A stretch of 64,000 nt of DNA from Muribaculaceae bacterium. GTDB lineage: Bacteria; Bacteroidota; Bacteroidia; Bacteroidales; Muribaculaceae. The notes under the pieces are model-generated. The model did not search any database, was not told where the DNA came from, and saw only the letters and a program-made list of their open reading frames with translations. The translations under genes were made by a program, and so were the position numbers. Position 1 is the first letter of the stretch, and the number at the start of each line of letters is the position of its first letter. The stretch is from positions 146,658-210,657 of the forward strand of contig JAFLTQ010000002.1 in assembly GCA_022510385.1 (NCBI GenBank), in the 5' to 3' direction. Shown here piece after piece: positions 26,802-34,966 of the stretch.

Positions 26802-28823
26802 ATGAAAAAATATTATAAAATAATTTTTATATGGCTATTGTTGCTTCCGGTCTTCGCAGGAGTATGGTCGTGCGACAGTTATTTGGATGTGGATAGCTAT
26901 TTTGACGATACCCTTAAGTATGACTCAATATTCTCCAACAGGCAGAATCTTGAAAGGTATCTATGGGGAGCAGCAGGAGAATTGCCTGATGAAAGTGCCA
27001 TTTTCGGTAATGATGTTTGTCCGGGTATCACAGGATCCGATGAAATCTTCACCCTTATGGATTATGGTTTGTTCCATGGAAAGGCTTTAATGCTCGGGCT
27101 GGTAAGTCCTTCAGATCTTCGTGGAATGAACTCATGGTCTCCTTCCTATAAGGTGATACGCAAGGCAAATCTTGTGCTTGCAAGGATTAATGAATGTCAA
27201 GACATAACCCCTCTTCAGAGAGCCGAACTTATTGGATATGCTCATTTCCTGAGAGCTTATGCCTATTATTTTATTCTCATGAATCATGGTCCGGCAGTGA
27301 TCTTGGATGATATTGTATTTGACAATAACCTTGAAACAGAGGCCTATGACATGCCGCGAGCTACATATGATGAAACGGTTGAATATATCTGCTCGGAACT
27401 TGAGAAAGCGGCTCAAAACATTCCCGATGATGTTCCGATTGCTAATTTTGGCCGTCCCACAAGGGGAGCAGCATATGCTCTTATAGCAAGAGTAAGGCTA
27501 CACGCCGCAAGTGATGCCTTTAATGGTGGCGCTTCTGCAAGGCGTTATTTCAGCAATTGGAAACGTTCATCAGATGATGAATTTTATGTTTCACAAACCT
27601 ACGATGAGAGAAAATGGGCTCTTGCAGCAGCCGCTTGTCAGAGAGTGATAGATATGAACAAATATCAACTTCATACTATAGAGAGATCAGCGGGACTTGA
27701 TGATATGACTCAAAGGACTCCTGACCTTCCTGCAAACGTATCTCATGAGGATTTCCCTTACGGAGCAGGCAATATAGATCCATATAAATCATATTCCGAA
27801 CTTTTCAATGGTAACACTTATGCCGTGCAGAACAAAGAGATAATATGGGCAAAAAGTACGGGTAATGTAACCAATTTCACACAGCAATCATTCCCCATTT
27901 TTATGGGTGGATATAACGGTATGTGTCTTCCTCAGAAAATCGTGGATGAGTTCCGCATGGTCGACGGTAAAACAATTGAGGAAGCTTCACGTGCGGGAGA
28001 ATATGATGAGTCAGGTTCACAAAGAAATATACAATACTTTTCAGGATATCGCCTATCTGCTGGAACAAACAATATGTATGTTAACCGGGAGATGAGATTC
28101 TATGCATGCGTCGGATTTAACGGATGTTGGTGGTCGGGAAATTCATGTAGTAGTAACATTAATATCAGTAATATGCAAGTATACTATTATACCGGTGGAA
28201 ACGCAGGTCCTCAACTGGCTGTAAGTTCACATGAGCCACGTAATACTTGTATTACCGGATACGTGTTGAAGAAATATATACATCCGGATGATAACTGGTA
28301 CGGTGGTGACGGTGCAATGCGGGTTAACAAGACATTTTATATCATTCGTTATGGCGAAATCCTTCTTTCTTACGCTGAAGCGATTAATCATCTGACTTCG
28401 ACCCATACTGTAGAAATGGAGAGCGGCCAAACTTATACTCTTTCCAGAAGTGGTAACCTTAATGATGCAATCTTTGCAATGAATCAGATACGTTATCGTG
28501 CCGGTCAACCCGGTTTGACCTCTGCTGAATATAGCGACGAAAGTTCAATGGAGGAGACCATTCGTCATGAGCGTCTGATAGAAATGCTATGTGAAGGACG
28601 CAGATTCTACGATATCCGCCGTTGGGGCATTATGGAGGAAGTGGAAAGCCAACCTATAGTAGGGATGAATGTATATGGAAATTACGACAAATATTATCAG
28701 CGTACAATAGTAGATCATGCTGACAGTCGTAACCGTTCAGTGGATAAAAAAATGGTATTCTTGCCATTAAGCCGCAACGAGGTTTTGAAGGCTAAGAAGC
28801 TTGATCAAAATCCCGGATGGTAA
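26802..28823 (+). CDS. susD-like: SusD/RagB-family outer-membrane glycan-binding lipoprotein
   Basis: This 673-residue lipoprotein has its lipid-acceptor Cys at 24 (FAGVWSCDSYLD). The SusD fold shows as LLDVDSY-type opening, alpha-helical repeats including AELIGYAHFLRAYAYYFILM and the conserved C-terminal block ETIRHERLIEMLCEGRRFYDIRRWG, ending in FLPLSRNEVLKAKKLDQNPGW, a standard SusD terminus. It lids the SusC barrel and passes glycan to it. It is somewhat longer than the common 500-600 residues. It sits between SusC and the DUF1735-type lipoprotein in one operon. Confidence 0.97.
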   Translation: MKKYYKIIFIWLLLLPVFAGVWSCDSYLDVDSYFDDTLKYDSIFSNRQNLERYLWGAAGELPDESAIFGNDVCPGITGSDEIFTLMDYGLFHGKALMLGLVSPSDLRGMNSWSPSYKVIRKANLVLARINECQDITPLQRAELIGYAHFLRAYAYYFILMNHGPAVILDDIVFDNNLETEAYDMPRATYDETVEYICSELEKAAQNIPDDVPIANFGRPTRGAAYALIARVRLHAASDAFNGGASARRYFSNWKRSSDDEFYVSQTYDERKWALAAAACQRVIDMNKYQLHTIERSAGLDDMTQRTPDLPANVSHEDFPYGAGNIDPYKSYSELFNGNTYAVQNKEIIWAKSTGNVTNFTQQSFPIFMGGYNGMCLPQKIVDEFRMVDGKTIEEASRAGEYDESGSQRNIQYFSGYRLSAGTNNMYVNREMRFYACVGFNGCWWSGNSCSSNINISNMQVYYYTGGNAGPQLAVSSHEPRNTCITGYVLKKYIHPDDNWYGGDGAMRVNKTFYIIRYGEILLSYAEAINHLTSTHTVEMESGQTYTLSRSGNLNDAIFAMNQIRYRAGQPGLTSAEYSDESSMEETIRHERLIEMLCEGRRFYDIRRWGIMEEVESQPIVGMNVYGNYDKYYQRTIVDHADSRNRSVDKKMVFLPLSRNEVLKAKKLDQNPGW

Positions 28824-28859
28824 TTATTAAATTCCTAATCATCAATTATTTGAAAGAAT

Positions 28860-29813
28860 ATGAAGAAAATTTTATTAGCTTCCGCCTTAGTGGCGATATT
28901 GGGCAATATGTCTTCCTGTAATGAAGACTCCCAATTTCAAGGAGAGCTTTATAAGAAGGTGATATATGTCTTGAGTGATGACGATCTTATTTTTCAATCG
29001 GAACATCAATTAGGAGAAGTATCAAATGGATATCTGACTCTATATTGCGGAGGAACTGAACATATTCAGAAAGACGTGGTCGTAGAGATGGAATTTGATG
29101 ATACGTTGCTCGATGAATATAATTATAGGAACTTTGATCTTGATTATTCTAAATATGCTATTCTCTTGCCGGAAGATCATTATGAGATCGACTCTTTTGA
29201 AACTACATTAAAAGCTGATTCGGAAGACAATTATTCCTTGTTGCCGATAAAGATAAATCCCGATGGATTAAATCCTGACGTAGAATATATGTTACCGATG
29301 CGTATAAAAACTATCTCGGACTATGAATTGAATCCTGATAAGGTAAGAGTTATGCTTAATGTAAAACAAAAAAATCAGTACGCATCTACTTTAACCACCA
29401 CCTATTATCAGACATCGGGTCATGAAACACGTCATTTATCTACCGGTGATGTGCCGTCAACAATATCTGTCACCCGTCCGGTTGTTCCTGTAAGCAAAAA
29501 CCAGATCCGTATGTTTGCAGGATCCCATACCTATGTAGTGGGCTCTTTGGATCCTGAGGAGGTAGATAAATATGCCATGACAGTAACATTGAATGATGAT
29601 GGCACTTTGACAATAACTCCTTATGGTTCAATTGTTATCGAGCAGCTCGGAGGTCCTGAAGATAATTATTATTTTACAAATAATATCACCGGATACTTGA
29701 CATTGGTAATGAACTATAGATATAGAGAAACATTGTCTGTAAACGGACAGGATGAAGAGTGTTGGATCTCTATGATAGAGACAGCGGTTAGAAGAACGAC
29801 AACAACCAATTAA
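28860..29813 (+). CDS. DUF1735/DUF4361-type surface lipoprotein (SusE-position protein)
   Basis: This 317-residue lipoprotein has its acceptor Cys at 20 (NMSSCNED). Residues ~25-170 match what I know of the DUF1735 (BT_3987-like N-terminal) fold: KVIYVLSDDDLIF, YLTLYCGGTEHIQKDVVVEM, and YAILLPEDHYEIDSFET, ending in MLPMRIKTISDYELNP. The C-terminal half, with PVSKNQIRMFAGSH and an all-beta pattern, resembles DUF4361. Such proteins occupy the SusE/SusF position and bind the glycan at the surface; no catalytic residues are evident. It is 36 bases after SusD and 6 bases before GH92. Confidence 0.75.
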   Translation: MKKILLASALVAILGNMSSCNEDSQFQGELYKKVIYVLSDDDLIFQSEHQLGEVSNGYLTLYCGGTEHIQKDVVVEMEFDDTLLDEYNYRNFDLDYSKYAILLPEDHYEIDSFETTLKADSEDNYSLLPIKINPDGLNPDVEYMLPMRIKTISDYELNPDKVRVMLNVKQKNQYASTLTTTYYQTSGHETRHLSTGDVPSTISVTRPVVPVSKNQIRMFAGSHTYVVGSLDPEEVDKYAMTVTLNDDGTLTITPYGSIVIEQLGGPEDNYYFTNNITGYLTLVMNYRYRETLSVNGQDEECWISMIETAVRRTTTTN

Positions 29814-29819
29814 AAAACC

Positions 29820-32063
29820 ATGGTAGGTTATAAAAATATGATAATGATTTGCCTTGCTCTGGCTGTATCCTTTACAACCGGAGCCAAGGTTAATCCGGTG
29901 GATTATGTTAACCCTTATATGGGTAATATCAGCCATATTCTACAACCTACCCGACCCACGGTGCATAGGCCTAACAGTATGTTAAGGATCTATCCCAAAC
30001 GTGGAGATCATACCGAAACCTTTATTAACGGCTTACCCGTAATTGTGGTAAATCATAGGGAGAATACAGCTTTTGATCTGTCGGCAACCAGGAAAACTCC
30101 CGGAAATTTCCGACAGGTGGTCAGAACAGATTATGATAATGAAGAAATTACACCTTATTCCTATAAAACATCTTTAGAGAATCACGGAATTTTATCAGAG
30201 TTTTCACCGTCTCATCGTTCTGCCTTATATTCTTTCCAATTCCCGGGTGAGGAAGAAGCCCATGTCCTTTTAAATGCCGGAGGAGGCGAAATAAATGTGG
30301 ATGATACCACTATATATGGATGGCAGCCTACATGGGGAGGGGTAAAGGTCTATATTTATATGAAATCGGATACGAGACCGCTGAGAACCGGAATCCAAGC
30401 CGACCGGGGAATCTCCTATGGAGAAAACTTAGGTAAAGGTGATGATGCATGTGCTATCCTGACGTTCAAAGGAGATTCAAAAGTGAATCTGAAATATGGT
30501 ATCTCCTTTATAAGTGTTGAACAGGCTAAAAATAATCTCGAAAAAGAGATACCTCATTATGATATCAACCGGCTTTATAAAGAAGGCCGCGATGAGTGGA
30601 ATGAGAAGCTTGGGAAAATAAGGGTTAAAGGGGGTGATGAAAATGATAAAAATGTATTTTACACTTCCTTATACAGATGTTATGAAAGGCCGGTAAATAT
30701 AAGTGAAGATGGGAGATATTTTAGTGCTGCCGATCATAAAGTGCATGATGATGAAGGAAGACCATTTTATACGGATGATTGGTTATGGGACACCTATCGT
30801 GCGGCCCATCCCCTTCGTACGCTGATATTTGCCGGGATGGAAGAGGATATGATTCATTCTTTGGTTAGGACAACAAATCAATCGAAAGATCATTGGTTTC
30901 CTACTTTCCCTTCAATAACCGGTGATTCACGTCGTATGAACTGTAATCATGGAGTGGCTGTCGTTGCAGATGCTATTTCAAAAGGGCTTGATAATTTTGA
31001 TGTAGAAACAGCCTTGGAGCAATGTCGAGGGGCCATAGAGGATAAGACACTGGCTCCATGGTCGGCAAGACCCGGAGGATGGTTAAACGAATTTTTTGCT
31101 TTAAATGGATACGTGCCGGCATTAGCACCGGGAGAAAAAGAGATACAACCTGATGTGAATGATTGGGAAAAAAGACAACCTGTCCCCGTAACTTTAGGCA
31201 CATCTTACGATTATTGGTGTCTCTCAAAGATAGCTGAAGCAATCGGCAGGAAAGAAGAATCAAAAAAATACAAAGAAAAATCCTATAATTATAGGAATCT
31301 CTTTAATCCTGAGACTGCATTTTTCCATCCCAAGGACAAAGAGGGAGGATTCATTCCAAATTTTGATTACAGATTTTCCGGAGGTCAAGGAGCAAGAGAA
31401 TATTATGCAGAAAATAATGGTTGGACATATCGATGGGATGTTCAGCATAACATAGCGGATCTTATAAATCTGATGGGTGGGAATGAAAAATTTTCATCTA
31501 ACCTTGATCAGACATTTGATGAATGGCTTGGTAGAAGCAAGTATGATTTTTATTCTCAATTGCCTGATCAAACCGGTAATGTCGGTCAATTTTCAATGGC
31601 CAATGAACCGTCATTGCATATCCCCTACCTGTATAATTATGCAGGGCAGCCATGGAAAACTCAAAAAAGAGTAAGAGATTTAATTCATCAGTGGTTTAGA
31701 AATGACTTGATGGGAATGCCGGGAGATGAAGATGGCGGTGGTATGTCAGCTTTTGTTGTCCTCTCTATGATTGGTCTATATCCCGTCACACCCGGGTTGC
31801 CTATCTATAATCTCAGTTCACCCTTTTTTGATGAAGTGACGATAGAGACCGAAGATGGCAAGAGTTTTGAAATAAAAGCTCCCGGAACAAATTCAAATAA
31901 AAAATATATAAAATCAGCTCGTTTGAATGGAAAACATATAGACAAACCTTGGATTTATCATGATGAAATTGTAAATGGAGGAGGTTTGGTATATGAAATG
32001 TCTGAGACTCCAAATAAGAGTTGGGGTAGTTCTAAAGAAAGCTCGCCACCTTCAGGATTATGA
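29820..32063 (+). CDS. Glycoside hydrolase family 92 alpha-mannosidase (second, divergent)
   Basis: This 747-residue exported protein has a signal peptide ending near TTGAKVNP; ATG 29838 is an alternative start. It has the two-domain GH92 layout from VDYVNPYMGN, with DDWLWDTYRAAHPL, FPSITGDSRRMNCNHGVAVVADA and the acid region AENNGWTYRWDV (E531). The calcium/base loop reads GDEDGGGMSAF (D636-E637-D638) in place of the commoner G-[ND]-[ED]-D-x-G-Q-x-SAW, and the N-terminal domain has an unusual PTRPTVHRPNSMLRIYP segment. This differs from the other two GH92s in the locus and suggests a different linkage or aglycone preference. Its catalytic residues appear intact. It is co-transcribed with SusCD. 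Confidence 0.93.
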   Translation: MVGYKNMIMICLALAVSFTTGAKVNPVDYVNPYMGNISHILQPTRPTVHRPNSMLRIYPKRGDHTETFINGLPVIVVNHRENTAFDLSATRKTPGNFRQVVRTDYDNEEITPYSYKTSLENHGILSEFSPSHRSALYSFQFPGEEEAHVLLNAGGGEINVDDTTIYGWQPTWGGVKVYIYMKSDTRPLRTGIQADRGISYGENLGKGDDACAILTFKGDSKVNLKYGISFISVEQAKNNLEKEIPHYDINRLYKEGRDEWNEKLGKIRVKGGDENDKNVFYTSLYRCYERPVNISEDGRYFSAADHKVHDDEGRPFYTDDWLWDTYRAAHPLRTLIFAGMEEDMIHSLVRTTNQSKDHWFPTFPSITGDSRRMNCNHGVAVVADAISKGLDNFDVETALEQCRGAIEDKTLAPWSARPGGWLNEFFALNGYVPALAPGEKEIQPDVNDWEKRQPVPVTLGTSYDYWCLSKIAEAIGRKEESKKYKEKSYNYRNLFNPETAFFHPKDKEGGFIPNFDYRFSGGQGAREYYAENNGWTYRWDVQHNIADLINLMGGNEKFSSNLDQTFDEWLGRSKYDFYSQLPDQTGNVGQFSMANEPSLHIPYLYNYAGQPWKTQKRVRDLIHQWFRNDLMGMPGDEDGGGMSAFVVLSMIGLYPVTPGLPIYNLSSPFFDEVTIETEDGKSFEIKAPGTNSNKKYIKSARLNGKHIDKPWIYHDEIVNGGGLVYEMSETPNKSWGSSKESSPPSGL

Positions 32064-32109
32064 AGGAAGGCGCAAGAAAAAGTGTGAAAAATTTAACTAA
32101 CAGCCGGTT

Positions 32110-33531
32110 ATGAAAATCAAGATATTAGCTATATTTACTTTCATTATATCAATTAGTTCAAGTCTTCCTTCCATAGCTTCCGAAACAATATGGGTTTCAA
32201 CAACTGCGAATAATCCCTGGCAGGTCAGAAATGAAATTACAACAATTCCTTTTACAGCTGAAATATTAAATGATGCCATAATCACTTCCTATGGAGAACA
32301 GACAATGGAAGGATTTGGTACATGTCTCAATGAGTTGGGATGGGATGCTCTAAACCATCTTTCACAAAAGGATAACGAAGCATTAATGGAAGAACTGTTT
32401 CATCCTGAGAAGGGTGTCAGGTTAGGATATTGTCGATTGTCAATAGGAGGGAATGATTACTCTCGAAATTGGTATAGCTATAATGAGACAGAGGGAGATT
32501 TTGAGATGGTTAATTTCTGCATTGACAGAGATTATGAAGCATTGATACCTTATATTAAAGCTGTTAAGAAAATTAATCCCGGGCTTCGCTTATGGGCTTC
32601 TCCCTGGAGTCCGCCGACATGGATGAAGACAAATCGTCACTACGCTACTCAGAAAGGAGATTACAATGATTTAGATGAAAATAATCAGGTGCTTGCAGGC
32701 GACCATTTCATTCAGGAGCCACGATATCTTTCAGCTTATGCCCTATATTTATCAAAGTATATGAATGCATACAATAAGGAAGGTATAGATATAGAGATGT
32801 TACAATTCCAGAATGAACCTTATACCAGAAATCAATGGCCTACATGCCTTTGGACACCTGAATCTATGAGGAATTTTATAGCCAATTATCTGGGACCAAA
32901 ATTTTCAGCCGAACATCCTGATGTTGAATTATGGTTTGGAACTTTTAACAGTAACAGCATAGAAGATCTTAATCATGTTATGCAAGATCCGGAAGTATTG
33001 AAATATATTCATGGCATTGGTCTGCAATGGGAAGGTAAGGAGATAGCAGACAAAGTTTCTGAATTATATCCCGACATGAAGTTGATGCAGACAGAGAATG
33101 AGTGTGGGGGAGGCACTTTTGATTGGCCGGCAGCTGAACACACTTTTGACTTATTGAAGACATACATAGATGGAGGCGTAGGCTCTTATATGTATTGGAA
33201 TGCGGTTTTGGCTGATAAAGGCACAAGCACATGGGGATGGAATCAGAATGCAATGGTTGTGATTGATTCAAAAACAGGTGAAATCACTTATACACCGGAA
33301 TTTTATCTGATGAAACATCTCTCTCATTACGTAGATCCGGGAGCTGTAAAATTAAAAACTATGGGTAAGGATGAGAATATGCTGGCATTCCGTAATCCAA
33401 AGGGAGAAACGGTAATGTTGCTTGTAAATAAATCCCATAAGCCCAAACAAATGAAAATCGGTGTAAAAGAAGAAGTGCTTACATTCACATTAGATCCTAA
33501 ATCCTTTAATACTATAATTTATAAAGCTTGA
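32110..33531 (+). CDS. Glycoside hydrolase family 30 enzyme (first of tandem pair)
   Basis: This 473-residue exported protein has a signal peptide ending near SLPSIASE. It is a TIM barrel with side beta-domain typical of GH30: MEGFGTCLNELGWDAL near residue 65, RLSIGGNDYSRNWYSY, then RLWASPWSPPTWMKTN. Acid/base is E236 in FQNEP and nucleophile E329 in MQTENECGGG. The end, LTFTLDPKSFNTIIY, is the closing beta-sandwich strand. GH30 includes beta-glucosylceramidase, beta-1,6-glucanase, beta-1,6-galactanase, beta-xylosidase and beta-fucosidase. The sequence resembles the glucosylceramidase/1,6-glucanase side, but I cannot set the subfamily. It is 46 bases after GH92 and 10 bases before its paralogue. 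Confidence 0.92.
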   Translation: MKIKILAIFTFIISISSSLPSIASETIWVSTTANNPWQVRNEITTIPFTAEILNDAIITSYGEQTMEGFGTCLNELGWDALNHLSQKDNEALMEELFHPEKGVRLGYCRLSIGGNDYSRNWYSYNETEGDFEMVNFCIDRDYEALIPYIKAVKKINPGLRLWASPWSPPTWMKTNRHYATQKGDYNDLDENNQVLAGDHFIQEPRYLSAYALYLSKYMNAYNKEGIDIEMLQFQNEPYTRNQWPTCLWTPESMRNFIANYLGPKFSAEHPDVELWFGTFNSNSIEDLNHVMQDPEVLKYIHGIGLQWEGKEIADKVSELYPDMKLMQTENECGGGTFDWPAAEHTFDLLKTYIDGGVGSYMYWNAVLADKGTSTWGWNQNAMVVIDSKTGEITYTPEFYLMKHLSHYVDPGAVKLKTMGKDENMLAFRNPKGETVMLLVNKSHKPKQMKIGVKEEVLTFTLDPKSFNTIIYKA

Positions 33532-33541
33532 ATTTCACGAC

Positions 33542-34966
33542 ATGTGTGACAATATATTAAAAATTAACCTGTCATTATTTTTACTCTTTGCATGGTTGCA
33601 GGGTTCTGCAAAAGTTGAATGGCATTCATCGGTAGAAAATAATTATTGGATAAAAGAGAAACAACCGGTTTTGTCAAAGCAACAGTCGAAAGGAAGTAAA
33701 CTTATTAAAGTAACCGATCAAAAGGCCCAAAAGATTGATGGTTTGGGGGGCACCTTTAACGAGATTGGATGGGACATGCTTTGCCTTTTGGATGAGTCTG
33801 CCCGTAATAAGGTTTTTTATGAATTATTCTCTCCTGAAGAATCTAATTACTCTTATTGCCGGATGCCGGTCGGAGCGAGCGATTATGCATTGAACTATTA
33901 TTCGTTAAATGATGTTGCCGATGATTTCGACATGATAAATTTCAGTGTCGACAGAGACAGACATATCCTGATGAAATATATAAAAGCAGCTCAGACAGTG
34001 CGTCCGGATTTGAAGATTTGGGCCTCCCCCTGGAGTCCTCCCGCATGGATGAAAACCAATAATCATTATGCAAGCTCTATAGACAATGATGAGATAAACC
34101 ATAATGGTTTGCCTGACCATCTTGAGCAAGAATTGCCATGCACAGGCTTTAAAATGCAAAAGAGATATCTTGAGGCATATGCGAAATATTTTGTAGAGTT
34201 TGTGAATGCATATTCAAACAATGGAATAGAAATTTCAGCATTAAATGTTCAAAACGAACCATGCTCCACTCAAAAATATGCAAGTTGTGTATGGCGACCT
34301 GAGGATCTGGCATATTTTATAGGGAATTTTCTCGGGCCGGAGTTTGAACGGGAGGGAATACCGACAGAAATATACTTTGGAACAATCAACAGGGATAATC
34401 CTGAATTTACAAGAGTTGCTCTTAATTATCCTCCGGCAGCGAAATTTCTGGCCGGAGCCGGATTCCAATGGGATGGGAAGGGAGCCATACCATATATTAG
34501 TAAAGAATATCCCAATTTGAAAATGATGCACACCGAGGCGGAATGTGGAAACGGTTCGAATGACTGGGATGCAGCGGAACACACCTGGTGGCAAATGGTG
34601 CATTATCTCACTAACGGTGCATGTGTTTTCACTTATTGGAATATGGTTCTTGATAATGAAGGAGTAAGTCCATGGGGATGGAAACAGAATGCTTTGATAT
34701 CTATCGACAAAGATAAAAAAGAGGTAAGATACAATCCGGAATTTTATCTGATGAAGCATTTATGTCATGCTGTTAATCCGGGTGATTACAGATTAGAGAC
34801 CCAAGGAGACAATGATATTCTGGCATTTAATAATTCGCAAGGTAAAACTACGGTAGTTTTGGTAAATAGGGAAAATATTGAAAAACAAGTTTCTTTAAAG
34901 GTTGGGAATGAATATTTAAACATTATTCTTAAACCGAAATCATTTAATACATTTGAAATATGTTAA
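33542..34966 (+). CDS. Glycoside hydrolase family 30 enzyme (second of tandem pair)
   Basis: This 474-residue exported protein is clearly paralogous to its upstream neighbour. Both share ASPWSPP-[TA]-WMKTN, a QNEP acid/base (E239 here), a TEnEC/TEaEC nucleophile region (E332 in MHTEAECGNG), WGWnQNA/WGWKQNA and a closing L-x-PKSFNT strand. It also starts with the family motif KIDGLGGTFNEIGWDML. It has a distinct loop between residues ~175 and 205 (NNHYASSIDNDEINHNG onward) and is diverged enough to imply separate substrates. Its stop overlaps the GH3 start by seven bases (ATGTTAA), implying translational coupling. Activity within GH30 is unresolved. Confidence 0.92.
   Translation: MCDNILKINLSLFLLFAWLQGSAKVEWHSSVENNYWIKEKQPVLSKQQSKGSKLIKVTDQKAQKIDGLGGTFNEIGWDMLCLLDESARNKVFYELFSPEESNYSYCRMPVGASDYALNYYSLNDVADDFDMINFSVDRDRHILMKYIKAAQTVRPDLKIWASPWSPPAWMKTNNHYASSIDNDEINHNGLPDHLEQELPCTGFKMQKRYLEAYAKYFVEFVNAYSNNGIEISALNVQNEPCSTQKYASCVWRPEDLAYFIGNFLGPEFEREGIPTEIYFGTINRDNPEFTRVALNYPPAAKFLAGAGFQWDGKGAIPYISKEYPNLKMMHTEAECGNGSNDWDAAEHTWWQMVHYLTNGACVFTYWNMVLDNEGVSPWGWKQNALISIDKDKKEVRYNPEFYLMKHLCHAVNPGDYRLETQGDNDILAFNNSQGKTTVVLVNRENIEKQVSLKVGNEYLNIILKPKSFNTFEIC

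Noticed and set aside
34241..34759. 172-codon minus-strand frame within the second GH30
   Set aside because: Antisense to a well-conserved GH30 catalytic region; no signal, motif or promoter.
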